From the NCBI GenBank assembly GCA_000444245.1, contig ATSW01058461.1:1-20195 (forward strand): DNA of 20,195 nt. The letters run 5' to 3'. Below the pieces are notes generated by a model. The model ran no database searches, was not told the DNA's origin, and saw nothing but the letters and a program-made list of their open reading frames with translations. The position numbers and the translations under genes are program-made. Source of the DNA: Botryllus schlosseri (Eukaryota; Chordata; Ascidiacea; Stolidobranchia; Styelidae). Of the stretch, positions 8,603 to 18,373 are shown piece by piece; position 1 is the stretch's first letter; every line of letters starts with the position of its first letter.

Positions 8603-8999
8603 AGACTGAGAAAGTGCCTCAAAGCTGATAAAGGATTACTGCGCTCTGAATATGACATGGCCTCAAATTGAAGTGGATATGGATATATTCGCCTTAGTGC
8701 TGCCCACAAAGAAACGCTCATTTTGAATGCAGCCTTCAAGCTAAGTGCATGCCCGCCCCTTTTTACAGACCATAGTTCTGTCGCACAAATAAAAATGCTC
8801 AAAACACTAACCTTTCACTGGCTTGCGGCGTCTTTGGTGATACAGGTAAAGCTTCCAAATGTCGGACATCGTCGTTGGAATTCTAATCAGAAAAATGACG
8901 AGGTTACCATGACATAAAGTGGGAAAACGGTCTTTGGTATGGGATGAAATGTAATAGATAATTATACTAGTGGTCGATGTACTAGCTGTTTTTACTCGC
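8603..8999. other. No gene recognised
   Basis: A minus-strand open frame (135 codons from 8802) runs through here into the AT-rich array, and a plus-strand frame ends at a GTAAAG. Neither has a domain or a convincing exon structure. Confidence 0.3.
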
Positions 9000-9645
9000 A
9001 ACGGCTGCCTAACATAACGTCTGCTCTATGTCACATTAAGAGATAATTTAGTATTTTTTCGACCGAAGGTATTGCATTGCACTGTGTGACAATGCTGTAG
9101 TTTATTCATGACTGTGCAAACATGTCATACTAACGTATATAATTTCTACGAGTATTTCCAATGCTGCGATACGCCAAATCAAGGTTTACAGCAGTGCTTC
9201 CCAACGTGGGCGATTTGGCGGTCTAGGGGGGCGAAAATGACGAAGGGGGCGACGGGGGCCGAAAATAGCGAAGGTGGCGATAGGGGGGCGATGACGCGTC
9301 AAAACGGCTGATCTTTTTTTTTTTAGTCAACACGGAAATTTAGTTACAAAAGTGTGTCAAATCAGACATCGAGCCGAAAATTTGACCTTTTTTTCAGTTT
9401 GTATGCCCAATTTTCCTTGCACAAAATTTGGGGGGGCGATGATCGTTGTTGACCTTGAAAAGGGGGCGATGGGTCGAAAAAGGTATGGAACCACTGGTTT
9501 ACAGCTTTCTGCAGTGGAAAATAGCGTCGAAACTATAATTCTGCTTGATAAACCAACTTTCAGTGACAAAGGACATGAAACTTCAGTACTCCAAAAAATT
9601 CGTTTACTGCTCGACTTAAGTACTCTGATCATTGTACGTGGCCTT
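9000..9645 (+). mobile_element. Copy 2 of the 6247-6740 family, split by a later insertion
   Basis: After removal of the 305-bp element and one target copy, the flanks join into DNA homologous to the minus strand of 6247-6740. The 83-base stretch beginning TCCAATGCTGC (from about 9157, resuming at 9505) aligns without gaps at roughly 70 percent. The right end GTACTCTGATCATTG matches the other copy's GTACTCGAATTATTG. The shared frame reads CCDTPNQGLQLSAVEN, then SVETIILLDK. The left boundary is vague. It is an older insertion than the element inside it. Confidence 0.5.
9192..9496. mobile_element. 305-bp hAT MITE with exact 8-bp target duplication
   Basis: It begins CAGTGCTTCCCAAC and ends GGAACCACTG (reverse complement CAGTGGTTCC). 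GTTTACAG flanks it on both sides (9184-9191 and 9497-9504). The interior is dominated by GGGGGCGA words near both ends, which give it a strong G bias on one strand, plus T-runs in the middle. There is no coding capacity. The exact duplication marks it as young relative to its host repeat. Confidence 0.88.
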
Positions 9646-9718
9646 AATAATCACTATGGAACTTCTACTCGGTTACACGTGGCCTTAATAATCACTATGG
9701 AACTTCTACTCGGTTACA
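9637..9718. repeat. Perfect tandem duplication of a 41-bp unit
   Basis: The unit starting CGTGGCCTTAATAATC and ending CTCGGTTACA occurs twice without a difference. It sits directly at the right edge of the copy-2 repeat. Perfect identity implies a recent slippage event or an assembly artefact. Confidence 0.9.
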
Positions 9719-10534
9719 TATAGAGGTAGCAAACCGGCGAAAATAGACCATGGTCTCTGAAAAGCACTAAAGTAAGTACCTTTAAAAATAAAAATTGGTG
9801 GTGGGATCGCACACAATTAGCAGTTAATTGGCGATGGATAAAGCAAAATGACGAACCACCTACAGAGCTGCAAGCTGCATATTATCTGGAATATCTTAAC
9901 TTGCCATTATATAGGACAGAACCGGGCAAACCGTGAAAATTTTCCTTGGGATTTAAATCATGAGGCATAGGGCCTACTTAAAATGTTGATAGGTGAACTA
10001 TAACCATGGGCTGCGTGAACTGAACCAGAAACACATATTCATTTGGAGTGTTTATTAATATACCGTGTGTAAGTGGCCTCCTTACAGATCTGTCTTGCTC
10101 TACTTTGCATCCCAACTTCAAACATTCAACGTAACTTTGATGCACTTGTTAAAGCCCAGCAGTGGCTACATTTCTCTCACTAAACAAGAACATAGCACAT
10201 CAGCATACGAGTTCATTTTACTTTTTGTCTGCACAGCGTGGCCGTTTGACAATCATATTCACAATATCTTGTTCATTTTACTAGAAATCATCCTGGTGTG
10301 CTAATCGAAAGAGGTGTCTGGGGTTAGTGTGATATGCATAGAATGTAAAACGGCTCATGCACATACTCAGCCCCCAAAGTACTAGTTGCTTCTAAATTGA
10401 CCCGTCAGAGAAAATATTTGTCTAACCCTGATATAGTACAATTTAGTGCAGTTGTCATGACAATTCGAATCATTTGACTCATTCGAATCATATTTGAAAA
10501 ACTCAAATTATTTTACAAAATTGAAAAATTGTAC
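9719..10534. other. No gene recognised
   Basis: A plus-strand frame of 79 codons (10065-10304) shows no family likeness. Palindromic ATTCGAAT words lie at 10464-10490. Nothing else is supportable. Confidence 0.3.
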
Positions 10535-10610
10535 CTTCCTGGGATTCGAACACGATAACCAAGGTCTAATACACCATATAGCCTTGATTCTGAAGTAGAC
10601 ACACTACAGC
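10535..10610 (-). repeat. tRNA-like pol III promoter remnant (possible SINE head)
   Basis: On the minus strand GTTCGAATCCC (10551-10541) matches the tRNA B box, and GGCTATATGGT some 30 bases upstream is A-box-like. The distance is short for a tRNA and the T stem does not pair, so this is not a working tRNA. A worn tRNA-derived SINE is the likeliest reading. Confidence 0.3.
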
Positions 10611-10638
10611 CTGTTTACACTATAAACGCACCAGATCA

Positions 10639-10672
10639 CTGAGTGAGTGAGTCAGAGTGAGCGAGGGAGTGA
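10639..10672. repeat. Short GAGT-rich simple repeat
   Basis: Imperfect tandem GAGT/GAGC words (TGAGTGAGTGAGTCAGAGTG and onward). Confidence 0.6.
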
Positions 10673-10751
10673 TGCGCATACACTTATTAGGGCTTTTACA
10701 AGGGTATAGAGCACTCAAATTACTAACACTACTACAAAGTAAGATATATAT

Positions 10752-10790
10752 CAGGGGTCGGAAACCTTTTGCGACCGAAGAGCCACACGT
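10752..10790 (+). mobile_element. Isolated hAT left end
   Basis: CAGGGGTCGGAAACCTTTTG followed by CGACCGAAGAGCC is a textbook hAT terminal sequence. No matching right end with an 8-bp duplication was found. The reverse-oriented end at 19826 belongs to the same type. Confidence 0.55.
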
Positions 10791-10840
10791 GTCGATAAAC
10801 TGTTACGTCACAAACAAAAATTCGCATTAGCACTAATATA

Positions 10841-11700
10841 TGTGATTCGAACTGTGTGCCATATTTTTCTGCCCACATGCGTAGGGGGTGATAAACATAG
10901 TCACTATATGGCAGTGCATACCCACTGCAGGGTGTGATACGTCAGTGACGCGGGGTTATGGGAGGTGACGCAGTGTCTCATATGTCGTCAGGGACAAGCG
11001 ATGGAAAATTGTGAAGCCGTCTATTATTATCGGTATTTTTATCGATGTTTACGAATGATTAGATTTTGAACATTTCTATTCCTAAAATCACGGAATTTTC
11101 ATATTTATGGTTTGAAAATGAAGCGTGAAAGGAGAGTTAAGGCACAGATGGGCAAGCCTCACCTGTGATAGCGCAACTCATCGTAAACACCTTAGAATTT
11201 ATTATCACAGATATTATTCAAAGAATTTATCATCACAGATATTATTCAAATGAAATTGCCGCGCTGATTTCGAAAATCTAAATATTGATCGACTTCCAAA
11301 GTATTCAGCGTATAACGTAACGCTACACACCTACATTTTACAGCGGTTATAGAAAGCTTCTTACGTGACCAATCGAGAACTTGGAAAACTATGGCGTTGT
11401 TTTTAATTTGAATTTGCAACTGGTAATGCGACTTCCAAGGAAGTTTATTTATCGTCGTATATCAGAAAGACAATGTGTATTTAAAACTGCATTGTCCTAC
11501 AAGCGTCGCCATGTCAAGGTATCAATCAAGGTATCGTACAATCCAAGATTCGTGCGACCATAACCACTACTAGTACTATTCATTACATGACCACTAACGA
11601 TTTCGATGCGTTTAGTTAGGCGAAATAGCTACACAAGTAGTCGAAGTGCGGCGGTGAATTTTAAAAAGCTTGCCCATCCATGGTGTAAAATAAACCTCAC
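10841..11700. other. No gene recognised
   Basis: Probably the decayed interior of the hAT copy beginning at 10752, then the 3' flank or intron of the minus-strand gene. One tandem duplication (11194-11249) is present. Confidence 0.3.
11194..11249. repeat. Tandem duplication of a 28-bp unit
   Basis: AGAATTTATTATCACAG plus ATATTATTCAA is followed at once by a copy with one T-to-C difference. Confidence 0.85.
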
Positions 11701-11760
11701 CCATGCGCCATGGTTTCCAGTGATGCTGACCTTTGGCACTGTCGACTTACTCACACGGCC
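11701..11760 (-). CDS. Exon 7 (last found) of the seven-exon gene
   Basis: 60 bases follow a strong acceptor (CCATTTCTCTTTCAG, with a TGCTAAGC branch-like word upstream) and encode GRVSKSTVPKVSITGNHGAW, leaving in phase 0 at TGG|GTGAGG. An alternative donor after GGCCGT would shorten it. Confidence 0.52.
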
Positions 11761-13763
11761 CTGAAAGAGAAATGGAATATCGCTTAGCAAATACACCACG
11801 GCAAAGTCAAGATTCCGGTTGTCACGGTCATGGTCATTTACCCATTCCCATAGAATAGTCAAATTGGTCTCCAGTGCTGCTTGTATGGTAGAAATGACGC
11901 CAGATATTTCCATGCACTTATTATTTTCCACAAATCGAAGGGCATGATTGCTACAGGCACTAGTTACACAACATCTGCCGTAGCCAACAAGTTGCCAAAC
12001 TTACCAAATTTTTTTCCGCACCAAACAGCGTATTGGCCATAATCACAAGTTTCCTCAAATTCAATTTCTCTTGTATGCCCATCGTCATGACCAGTTCCCG
12101 CGAGACCTCGTCATCGGACAGGAGGAAACCCTGCAGTACGTGGTAGGCGGGCAAGTGAAAGTTCAGGTGCAATTCATAAGTTCCCGAGCTACCTGAAAGA
12201 ACGCAGCGTCACCGGGGCGAGCCTTGGACAACTAGAGAAGTCTAGTTGTTTAATTAGAGCAGAACGCCAGTAATCTCATTCTAATATAATATGTGAAATG
12301 TTCCTATGTTCTAATATTAATTCTCAAATTTTTGGTTTTCCGGACAATGCTATACAGGAGAACAGCATAGTGCAAAACGAGCCAAGCTTGCTGCACGGAC
12401 ATTTGGCCTTCTCATGCTTACGAGCATGAGCTATGATTTAATATGAGCTGAACATGACCTATTTTCAAAGTTCACGCGAATTCAGTAATCCTAATGCAAA
12501 TATAATGTAGAAAAACCTGTTAAGCTATAATCCTCATTATCATTTAATACAGAAAAAACCTGTGGCTATAATTCTAATTCTAGTCCAATTTGGAAAAACC
12601 TGTGTAGCTCTAATTCTAATCTAATTTACAAAAGCTGATAATTTTCTGGTTGTCCGAGTCTAACCAGGGCATTGAGTTGAGGTCATAAATTGGAAACTAC
12701 AGTGTAGCAGTCAGTCACAGTCAAAGGTGGTCGATATCACGGTTTTGGCATTTTTTTGCTACTCAAGTGTAGGGCAGTGCAGCACACTGATTCGATCGAC
12801 TATCATTTGTAATGGCTCGAGTTGAATATGAGAGTTGACACTGAAATATATGTTCCCTGCCACTAAAAGTTTATTCATCAATAGAGAATCATGCATTAAC
12901 AAGATGCTGGTCGACACACATTGCACAGTTTGGGAGTAGCGTGTTCTAAACTCAAATAGAAAAATATCCATATCAAGTCGATAATGAACAGCTCACCTTT
13001 GACTTTGAATGATGCAACGTCGTCGGCTTTGACGTGTGCTGCGCTCCACTTGCATTTCTGAAAACAAAGTACACAGTAAAGTTCGGGTCATAGCACTGAA
13101 AGAATATACCTAAGCATGCCAATATTGCATTGCGTTTACACCGTTGTATGGCTTTTGACCAGATCCGCGAGATCATCTTTTGGGGCCTACGATCTATTTC
13201 AAGATTTTGGAAGAACGTTAAGTTAAGCATTATCAATTTCGGAAATTAATTTGTTTAAAATATTGTTGTCGTTGTTTCAAAATAAGCTACCGGGATCCCA
13301 CTGTGCCCAACATTACTAATCCTCACTTTAGCTGAGACGGCTTCGGCGAAGGCACCCGCATTCGATTGAGGGAGTATCAGCTGATATGAACGGAGAATGG
13401 ATATATTGCCTTGATGCGCAATGGCGCAGACACTGATCAAGCTTAACGAGAAGAGAGTCGTTCGGCTAGTACCGCGTCTCGCTAGCCCCAATACCGATTC
13501 CTTAGACGCAGAATAGCGTCGTCAGATATCATGTGAATCTTATTCAAAACAAAATGAAATTGATGATCATGACATTTTTTGCTGCATTTGTATTTCTTTA
13601 ATAATATATTACTTCTTTTGTGGTAACTATGCAAGTCGACCATGTTAAAAAGCGCAGAGGCGTACTGCCGAAAAGCTTTAAATACGTGGTTGTTGAACTG
13701 TGTGGCATACCTTGTCTTCATATCGCATTCTTGCGGCCTCAACGAAACTGGAAGTGGCGCCCT
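11701..13763 (-). CDS. Seven-exon partial gene, unrecognised protein
   Basis: Exons in order (minus strand): 13763-13711, 13500-13327, 13186-13142, 13057-12997, 12192-12005, 11916-11842, 11760-11701. Introns are 210, 140, 84, 804, 88 and 81 bases, all GT-AG. The phases agree at every junction (0, 0, 0, 1, 0, 0) and no stop occurs in about 218 codons. The protein begins GATSSFVEAARMRYEDK and continues ESVLGLARRGTSRTTLF, then a hydrophobic SLSLISVCAIAH. Later come APKDDLADLVKSHTT, KCKWSAAHVKADDV, SSGTYELHLNFHLPAYHVLQ, DDEVSRELVMTMGIQEKL and TNLTILWEWGRVSKSTV. I do not recognise the family; the leucine-rich helical stretches might suggest a helical-repeat protein, which is a guess. First and last exons were not found, so the gene is partial at both ends. 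The weakest links are the donor ACG|GTGTAA of exon 3 and the acceptor chosen for exon 6. Confidence 0.62.
11842..11916 (-). CDS. Exon 6 of the seven-exon gene
   Basis: 75 bases encode CMEISGVISTIQAALET, then NLTILWEW, ending at TGG|GTAAAT. The acceptor used (AATAATAAG) keeps phase 0. A better-looking acceptor upstream (GTGCCTGTAG) extends the same open frame as NHALRFVENNK but does not fit the phase of exon 5, so the true 5' edge is unsure. Confidence 0.48.
12005..12192 (-). CDS. Exon 5 of the seven-exon gene
   Basis: 188 bases between GTTCTTTCAG and AATTTG|GTAAGT, both close to consensus. It enters in phase 1 and leaves in phase 0. The encoded 62 residues include ELHLNFHLPAYHVLQGFLL and the charged helix-like SDDEVSRELVMTMGIQEKLN. 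This is the clearest coding exon in the window. Confidence 0.7.
12226..12655 (-). repeat. AT-rich unit array with inverted ends (copy B), inside an intron
   Basis: The block lies wholly within the 804-base intron of the seven-exon gene. Its right end, reverse-complemented, reads GGACAACCAGAAAATTATCAG and then CTTTTGTAAATTAGATTAG, colinear with the start of copy A at 7910. Its left end, GGACAACTAGAGAAG, is the inverted partner. Interior units (GCTATAATTCTAATTCTAG) are the reverse complement of the copy A units. It also holds two perfect hairpins, at 12228-12249 (9-bp arms) and 12411-12430 (8-bp arms). Confidence 0.58.
12997..13057 (-). CDS. Exon 4 of the seven-exon gene
   Basis: 61 bases after a strong acceptor (TTTGTTTTCAG) and before CAAAG|GTGAGC. 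It enters in phase 0, leaves in phase 1, and encodes KCKWSAAHVKADDVASFKVK. Confidence 0.62.
13142..13186 (-). CDS. Exon 3 (45-base micro-exon) of the seven-exon gene
   Basis: APKDDLADLVKSHTT lies between AGATCGTAG and ACG|GTGTAA, phase 0 in and out. The donor is weak, so the exon depends on its neighbours for support. Confidence 0.5.
13327..13500 (-). CDS. Exon 2 of the seven-exon gene
   Basis: 174 bases, phase 0 in and out, between TTCTGCGTCTAAG and AAA|GTGAGG. It encodes 58 residues, including the hydrophobic FSLSLISVCAIA run and QSNAGAFAEAVSAK. Confidence 0.6.
13711..13763 (-). CDS. Exon 1 (first found) of the seven-exon gene
   Basis: Enters in phase 1 after GCCTAAAGCAG and leaves in phase 0 at GACAAG|GTATGC. 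It encodes GATSSFVEAARMRYEDK. An acceptor three bases upstream would add one residue without changing the frame. Confidence 0.5.
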
Positions 13764-14223
13764 CTGCTTTAGGCAGCGTAAAACAAGGTTGTTTCATTTC
13801 TTAAATTAAATGAACAAGCCTTCAACCCCTTACATTTACATGAAATATCGGAGGGGTTTGAATCAAAAAGGAAGGGGTTTTAAATTTAGGACACTAGCAT
13901 CAATTTATCACGGTTAAGTACATACGTAATTACCCATAAAACATGGATAAGACAAGCATCATCTTGTTGACAAATTTACGCGTATAAGTACGCGTAAGCT
14001 TGCCAGCGAGTCAGTGGGCAAGTAGCGATTCCTCGCTCTCGCTTCAACATCAACTATTTACTATTCCCCAGCACCCACGCGACCAATTGAATAAGCAACA
14101 TCGGTGACGACGAACTATTTCAAAAATTTAAATGATTGAAGTCTACTGTGGAATCCGTTCTGTAATGGCACCGTATCTTTCGATAACTCGGCCCAAACAC
14201 ACATCTTATGTTTTAGTCTAAGC
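13764..14223. other. No gene recognised
   Basis: An upstream exon of the minus-strand gene should lie beyond here, but I could not place one. The palindrome TACGCGTA occurs twice four bases apart (13977-13996). Confidence 0.3.
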
Positions 14224-14290
14224 CAGTGCTTTTCCACCTTTTTGAGCTCCATTCGCACTCTCTTTTTGAAAAATAATTTCATTCGCACCA
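14224..14290 (+). mobile_element. Isolated hAT left end
   Basis: CAGTGCTTTTCCACC followed by TTTTTGAGCTCCATTCGCAC is hAT-like in start and subterminal style. The flank GTCTAAGC has no matching copy downstream, so the right end is lost or too worn. Confidence 0.42.
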
Positions 14291-15756
14291 GTCAGCCGAA
14301 ATTTAGTACACGAAAAGAGAATGAAGAAACTTATCACTTTTGTATTCGAAGAGCTTCTTGGAGGTGCAGAGCTTCATTATTTTGCATTCAGCGTATCGGA
14401 TTATTGATTAATCAAGCACTAAAATCACTGCAGTAGAAAAATCACAGATATCGCACTCCCGTTGTTCTGAAGAAGTTTGTCGCATTTTCCGGGGATATCG
14501 TGCAGTGATTTCCTTCGAAGCTCAAAGGGCGAACCCAGGAACAATATTCACTCGCAACAATATCACTTTGCCACTAAATCCACATGTTACGTCATCGCGA
14601 TATGAATGTGTTCGCATTTAAAATGCAGAAAATAGTGAAACTGCACTTGAATCGTAGCATCAGTGTTGCGACTAGCACCTTTGGTTCATTTTCTGACAAC
14701 GTTCGAAAAAAAGCTTCGCGTACTAAGGTATGTTAGCCGATTGGATGGTACGGTGGTCGTTGAAATCAGAAATGTATTGCTATACAAATCCACACAATCT
14801 GTGTAATTGATGTCTGTTATTTATGGATAAGCTTAGGCTTCATTCACTTCTTATCTATGCAGTGCACAAATCGACAAATCTTTCAATAACAACGTTCGGC
14901 GTCCTTGTGTTGTCAAAGCCAACACTTGCACCTTCTTGAATAATTATTACTTACATAAGATTCATGATTAACGCAGAGTTATATCGGAATGGGTGGCCAA
15001 CTGCGGGATGGCTCTTGGCTCAATCGTACAATATTGGAAAACTGACTGAAACAATGCCAAATTTTCGTTACTATCCCACATGTCCTTATACATAAAGAGT
15101 AATAAGGTTCAACAGTCTAATTAAGCTTAAATTAGGCTACTGAGATATACGGCTCGTAACATATACGGCTTGGTGGATTAGATTTTGCTCTGCAGAGGGT
15201 GCTCACCGCTCATCTGCTCAAGCTAAATCGGTAGAGTTTGGAATATTACAAAGTTTGTAGTACAAAGGTGGTACGAACACGAACCAAGCAAACTTTTCCT
15301 ATGGATCAGCAAGCTTAGTGGCATCATCAATATGTTACATATACAGGCCTATGCCTTTACGATCTATACTTGGCCTGAGATCATCAGTTCAAAGAACAGG
15401 AAAGCGTGACCAAGCCTAAATAGTGGAGTTCGCATTACAAACAGGCCATTGCACTGGTCACTAGATAAACTGCCCAGTGACCTAATAATTCGATGTGATG
15501 CAAGATAAATATTTATTGGACGTAATACACTAATGTGCTTCCACTAATTATATTTTTAACAGCCTCTAATCCTTGGTTAGGTACACGAGTAAACAACACT
15601 TGTTATAGATCTAATGTGCTAATTGTTAGTTGAAGAAACACTACATTCTGCTGTTAACCAACATAAATTTGTGCCAAAATTCCAATATTTTGCATTCAAA
15701 TATGCCAAATGCCAACACTGGCACCGGCCACTATCACCTACATTCCTACAAGGTCC
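14291..15756. other. No gene recognised; one worn hAT end near 14990
   Basis: GGGTGGCCAACTGCGGGATG at about 14991-15010 is a decayed hAT terminus of the GGTGGCCAAC type also seen at the right end of 15765-17202. The rest holds no supportable gene. ATATACGGCT occurs twice near 15148-15172. Confidence 0.35.
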
Positions 15757-15764
15757 GTATACAA

Positions 15765-17202
15765 CAGGGCCGGCCAACCCGTGGCCCCGCGAGAAGGTTT
15801 TGAGTGGCCAGCGAGGTCATTTCCGAAATTAGTAATATTATCAAAAATGGATTGCACAGATTGTGAACTTGCAAGGCCAACCAAAAATTTGATTAGTCTG
15901 GCCGCAACACTTGAGATGTGATGACTAAAATATCAGTTCCGACGCATTGGCAGATCCATGAGCCAGTCACATTTTGGTAGATCTTCGTACACCACAATAA
16001 AGCAGAGTAATTTGCGATAGATTTATCAAAAGTAAAAATTTTCTATACACGCTTCGCGCAACATGTTGTCACTCGATTTCTTGCTTTTAATATGATTTCA
16101 CCTTTGTGAAAATGAAAAAACGCCTAATGCAGCGGTTCTCAACCGGGGGTCCGTGAAGCATTTTCAGGGGGTCCGCGAAGCCTCTAAATTTGTAAAATGA
16201 TCGACAAACTACTTTTTACTTATTTATTTTCAATTAGGAAAAGCATGAGCCGGTTTCGCTTTAAAATTGCTCAAACTTTAGGACTCGCAGCATTGAAATG
16301 GTTGCCTGAGATGAAATATCCGACTGTGCAAACTCATTACAATTGTCAAATTACAAATATCCTGCTGATGCAAGCATATTGCAGTTTAGATATGTTTTGT
16401 TGGGGTTTGTCAAAAAATGAAATGTTGAAGATTTTCTCCTGTGATAAATCCACTAAAAAACTTCAATATGAGATGCTAGATGGAAAGTACTAGGCTGGAC
16501 GTGATATGTTCATTATTAACTCGCAACAACAGCTGTCGTCGGAAGCGTTACGCGTTACGACATTCGGCAATACTTCTTTGTGGAAATGGATTTTCAAGAC
16601 AATAAACACAGCTGAATAATTCCCTTCGAAATAATAAAAGTCCACCCAATTTCCACATATAGTGTGCAGTTATTTCTAAGAAAAGTCATTTTGTGGCTAT
16701 TTATCGCTAGGCTCCTATTAATATTCGCACAAGGCAGATGACAGTTGTACGATAATTGAGCTAATTTTGAACAAAAACTTGAGGGGGTCCGCGGGGGTCC
16801 GTGACGGTCCAAAAGGGGTCCGCGAACACAAAAAGGTTAAGAACCACTGGCCTAATGTATCAGATTGAGTCTAACCATATTCGCGATTACGAGACAAAGT
16901 GTTGTCGTTCAACATACGAGACCTTGCGTTTGCGCTCGCAGAAAGGCCGTCGACTATGAAACCTAGGCACCAAATGATTAATGCATGTTGGTCGAAACTT
17001 TCGATATCTACATGCAGGCGACGAATAGTCCATTCCTTGCAAACTGAGCCCAGCGATATACAGCAGGCCAGAAATATCGCCAAGTGACAATATTATTGAC
17101 CTATGAACTTCGAAACATTTTCGCGCATAGCGTGGCTAGTGGCCCGTGCAATAGTTCGTCAATCAAATGTGGCCCTTTGGCTAAAAATGTTGGCCACCCC
17201 TG
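15765..17202. mobile_element. hAT non-autonomous element, about 718 bp of its own plus a nested insertion
   Basis: The left end CAGGGCCGGCCAACCC and the right end, reverse-complemented as CAGGGGTGGCCAAC, form hAT terminal repeats; GTGGCCC words follow inward on both sides. The flanks GTATACAA (15757-15764) and GTATACAG (17203-17210) match at seven of eight bases. The element is cut by another hAT element at 16130-16849. No transposase signal is visible. Confidence 0.8.
16130..16849. mobile_element. 720-bp hAT element nested in 15765-17202, exact 8-bp duplication
   Basis: The ends are CAGCGGTTCTCAACC and, reverse-complemented, CAGTGGTTCTTAACC (13 of 15 matching), followed by GGGGTCCGTGAAG and GGGGTCCGCG words. 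GCCTAATG flanks both sides (16122-16129 and 16850-16857). A 98-codon plus-strand frame (16197-16493) contains FRFKIAQTLGLAALKWLPEM but shows no hAT motif I recognise. It may be a worn transposase piece, captured DNA or chance. Confidence 0.88.
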
Positions 17203-17210
17203 GTATACAG

Positions 17211-18069
17211 TATAAATAAACGCTGGATGTTTCCGAGCAATTGATACCAATTCCACTCCTTCTTTTCTCCATGCAGTGACGTAATCGTCTCGCGCGGAAA
17301 TATTCTCTCAAACTATGCAATATACACGCATCGGGCCCGTTTCTCACTTGTGAACTAGAAAAGTTTAGCTGCCAGCAACTTTTTAGAATTGCTTCCAAAA
17401 GACAAAATTTACGGGCTCACTGCTACGGGCTCACTGCTACGAAGAAGTGGAGAAAGAGTTATTATTATGCATGCTGTACAATGTATGCCTTGTACCAAAC
17501 CAACTGAAGTTGCGATGTCAGAATATTCAATCCAATGATACAACCAATTCATGTGACTGATTGTGACTCTTACATTATGTTCAATGATTTTCAGGCCGGA
17601 CATTTTAAACCGACTCCAAAGATTAATTCGCCCCGCTAAATCCTCAATCCATTATAATTCGTTGCAGTGCGGTGCAGTATACCGTCACCAGAAGTTGCTA
17701 ATAACTTTTATTTTATGGCTATTTTTGTGTTACAATAATACGACCTGCCCTGCCGAAGTACAGTAAGTTTATACATCAATGACACTTCATTCTGAGTTTA
17801 TTGCACACCCTTTCAACGGCATACGACATATGACCCTGCCGGAATACTTGGTTACTCCAGCATTACCTTTCAGTTGTCATATACTCGAAATTTCTTTAGT
17901 TGCTGTTAGCCGTAGGTTGTCATAGCCAGTGGAAAAAGCCGCCGTTTGTCGCTCCCGTTTTAGACTTGTACACGCTGACTCCATACGAGTCGGATGAAAA
18001 GCTTATGAATATATTTCTATCGTTTAACATTAAAAATATAACTAAAATTACATTAATTCTAAAATTTTC
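17211..18069. other. No gene recognised
   Basis: Contains a 14-bp tandem duplication (ACGGGCTCACTGCT twice, 17411-17438). Frames up to 79 codons occur on both strands but none is convincing. Confidence 0.35.
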
Positions 18070-18145
18070 TAAATAGCTTTGTGGCCCACCTCAAAATGCT
18101 CTGTGCCCTACCAGTGGGACATGGCCCACCCTTTGAGAACCCCTG
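18070..18145 (-). mobile_element. Isolated hAT right end (GTGGCCCACC type)
   Basis: GTGGCCCACC recurs before the terminus CCTTTGAGAACCCCTG (reverse complement CAGGGGTTCTCAAAGG), a standard hAT end. The following CTCTAGCA would be the target copy; only a near match (CTCCAGCA, about 17856) is seen upstream, and without a hAT start beside it. Confidence 0.48.
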
Positions 18146-18189
18146 CTCTAGCACCATATAATTGCAAAGAACGGTTGCATACTTTACAT

Positions 18190-18284
18190 TTTGGCTTCAT
18201 GTTAATTTTTGAAAGTCCACCGGTCCGCAAGACATTTTTTGAAATTTTACCGGTCCGCGAGGTGAAAAAGATTGAGAACCACTG
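18190..18284 (-). mobile_element. Isolated hAT right end (GGTCCGC type)
   Basis: It ends GATTGAGAACCACTG, with CCGGTCCGCAAG and CCGGTCCGCGAG inward. This is the same type as the nested element at 16130-16849. The left partner was not found. Confidence 0.5.
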
Positions 18285-18373
18285 ATTTAGAGCATCGACT
18301 TATAGGTGCTTTGTCAGCTAGAACTTTGTTACTCATTTCCATATTACGCTTCTTCTTTCTTTCCTCAACATTT

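Noticed and set aside
8395-8802. 135-codon minus-strand open frame
   Set aside because: About half of it lies in the AT-rich repeat array. The upstream part has an acceptor-like CAG but no convincing donor, and no family likeness.
8723-8917. Plus-strand frame ending in CAG|GTAAAG as a possible exon
   Set aside because: No credible acceptor upstream and the frame is short. The donor-like word alone is not enough.
10420-10430. GTCTAACCCTG as a hAT right end
   Set aside because: The word is short, no subterminal repeats accompany it, and no partner or duplication was found.
10541-10610. A functional tRNA gene
   Set aside because: The B box is good but the T stem does not pair and the A-to-B distance is too short.
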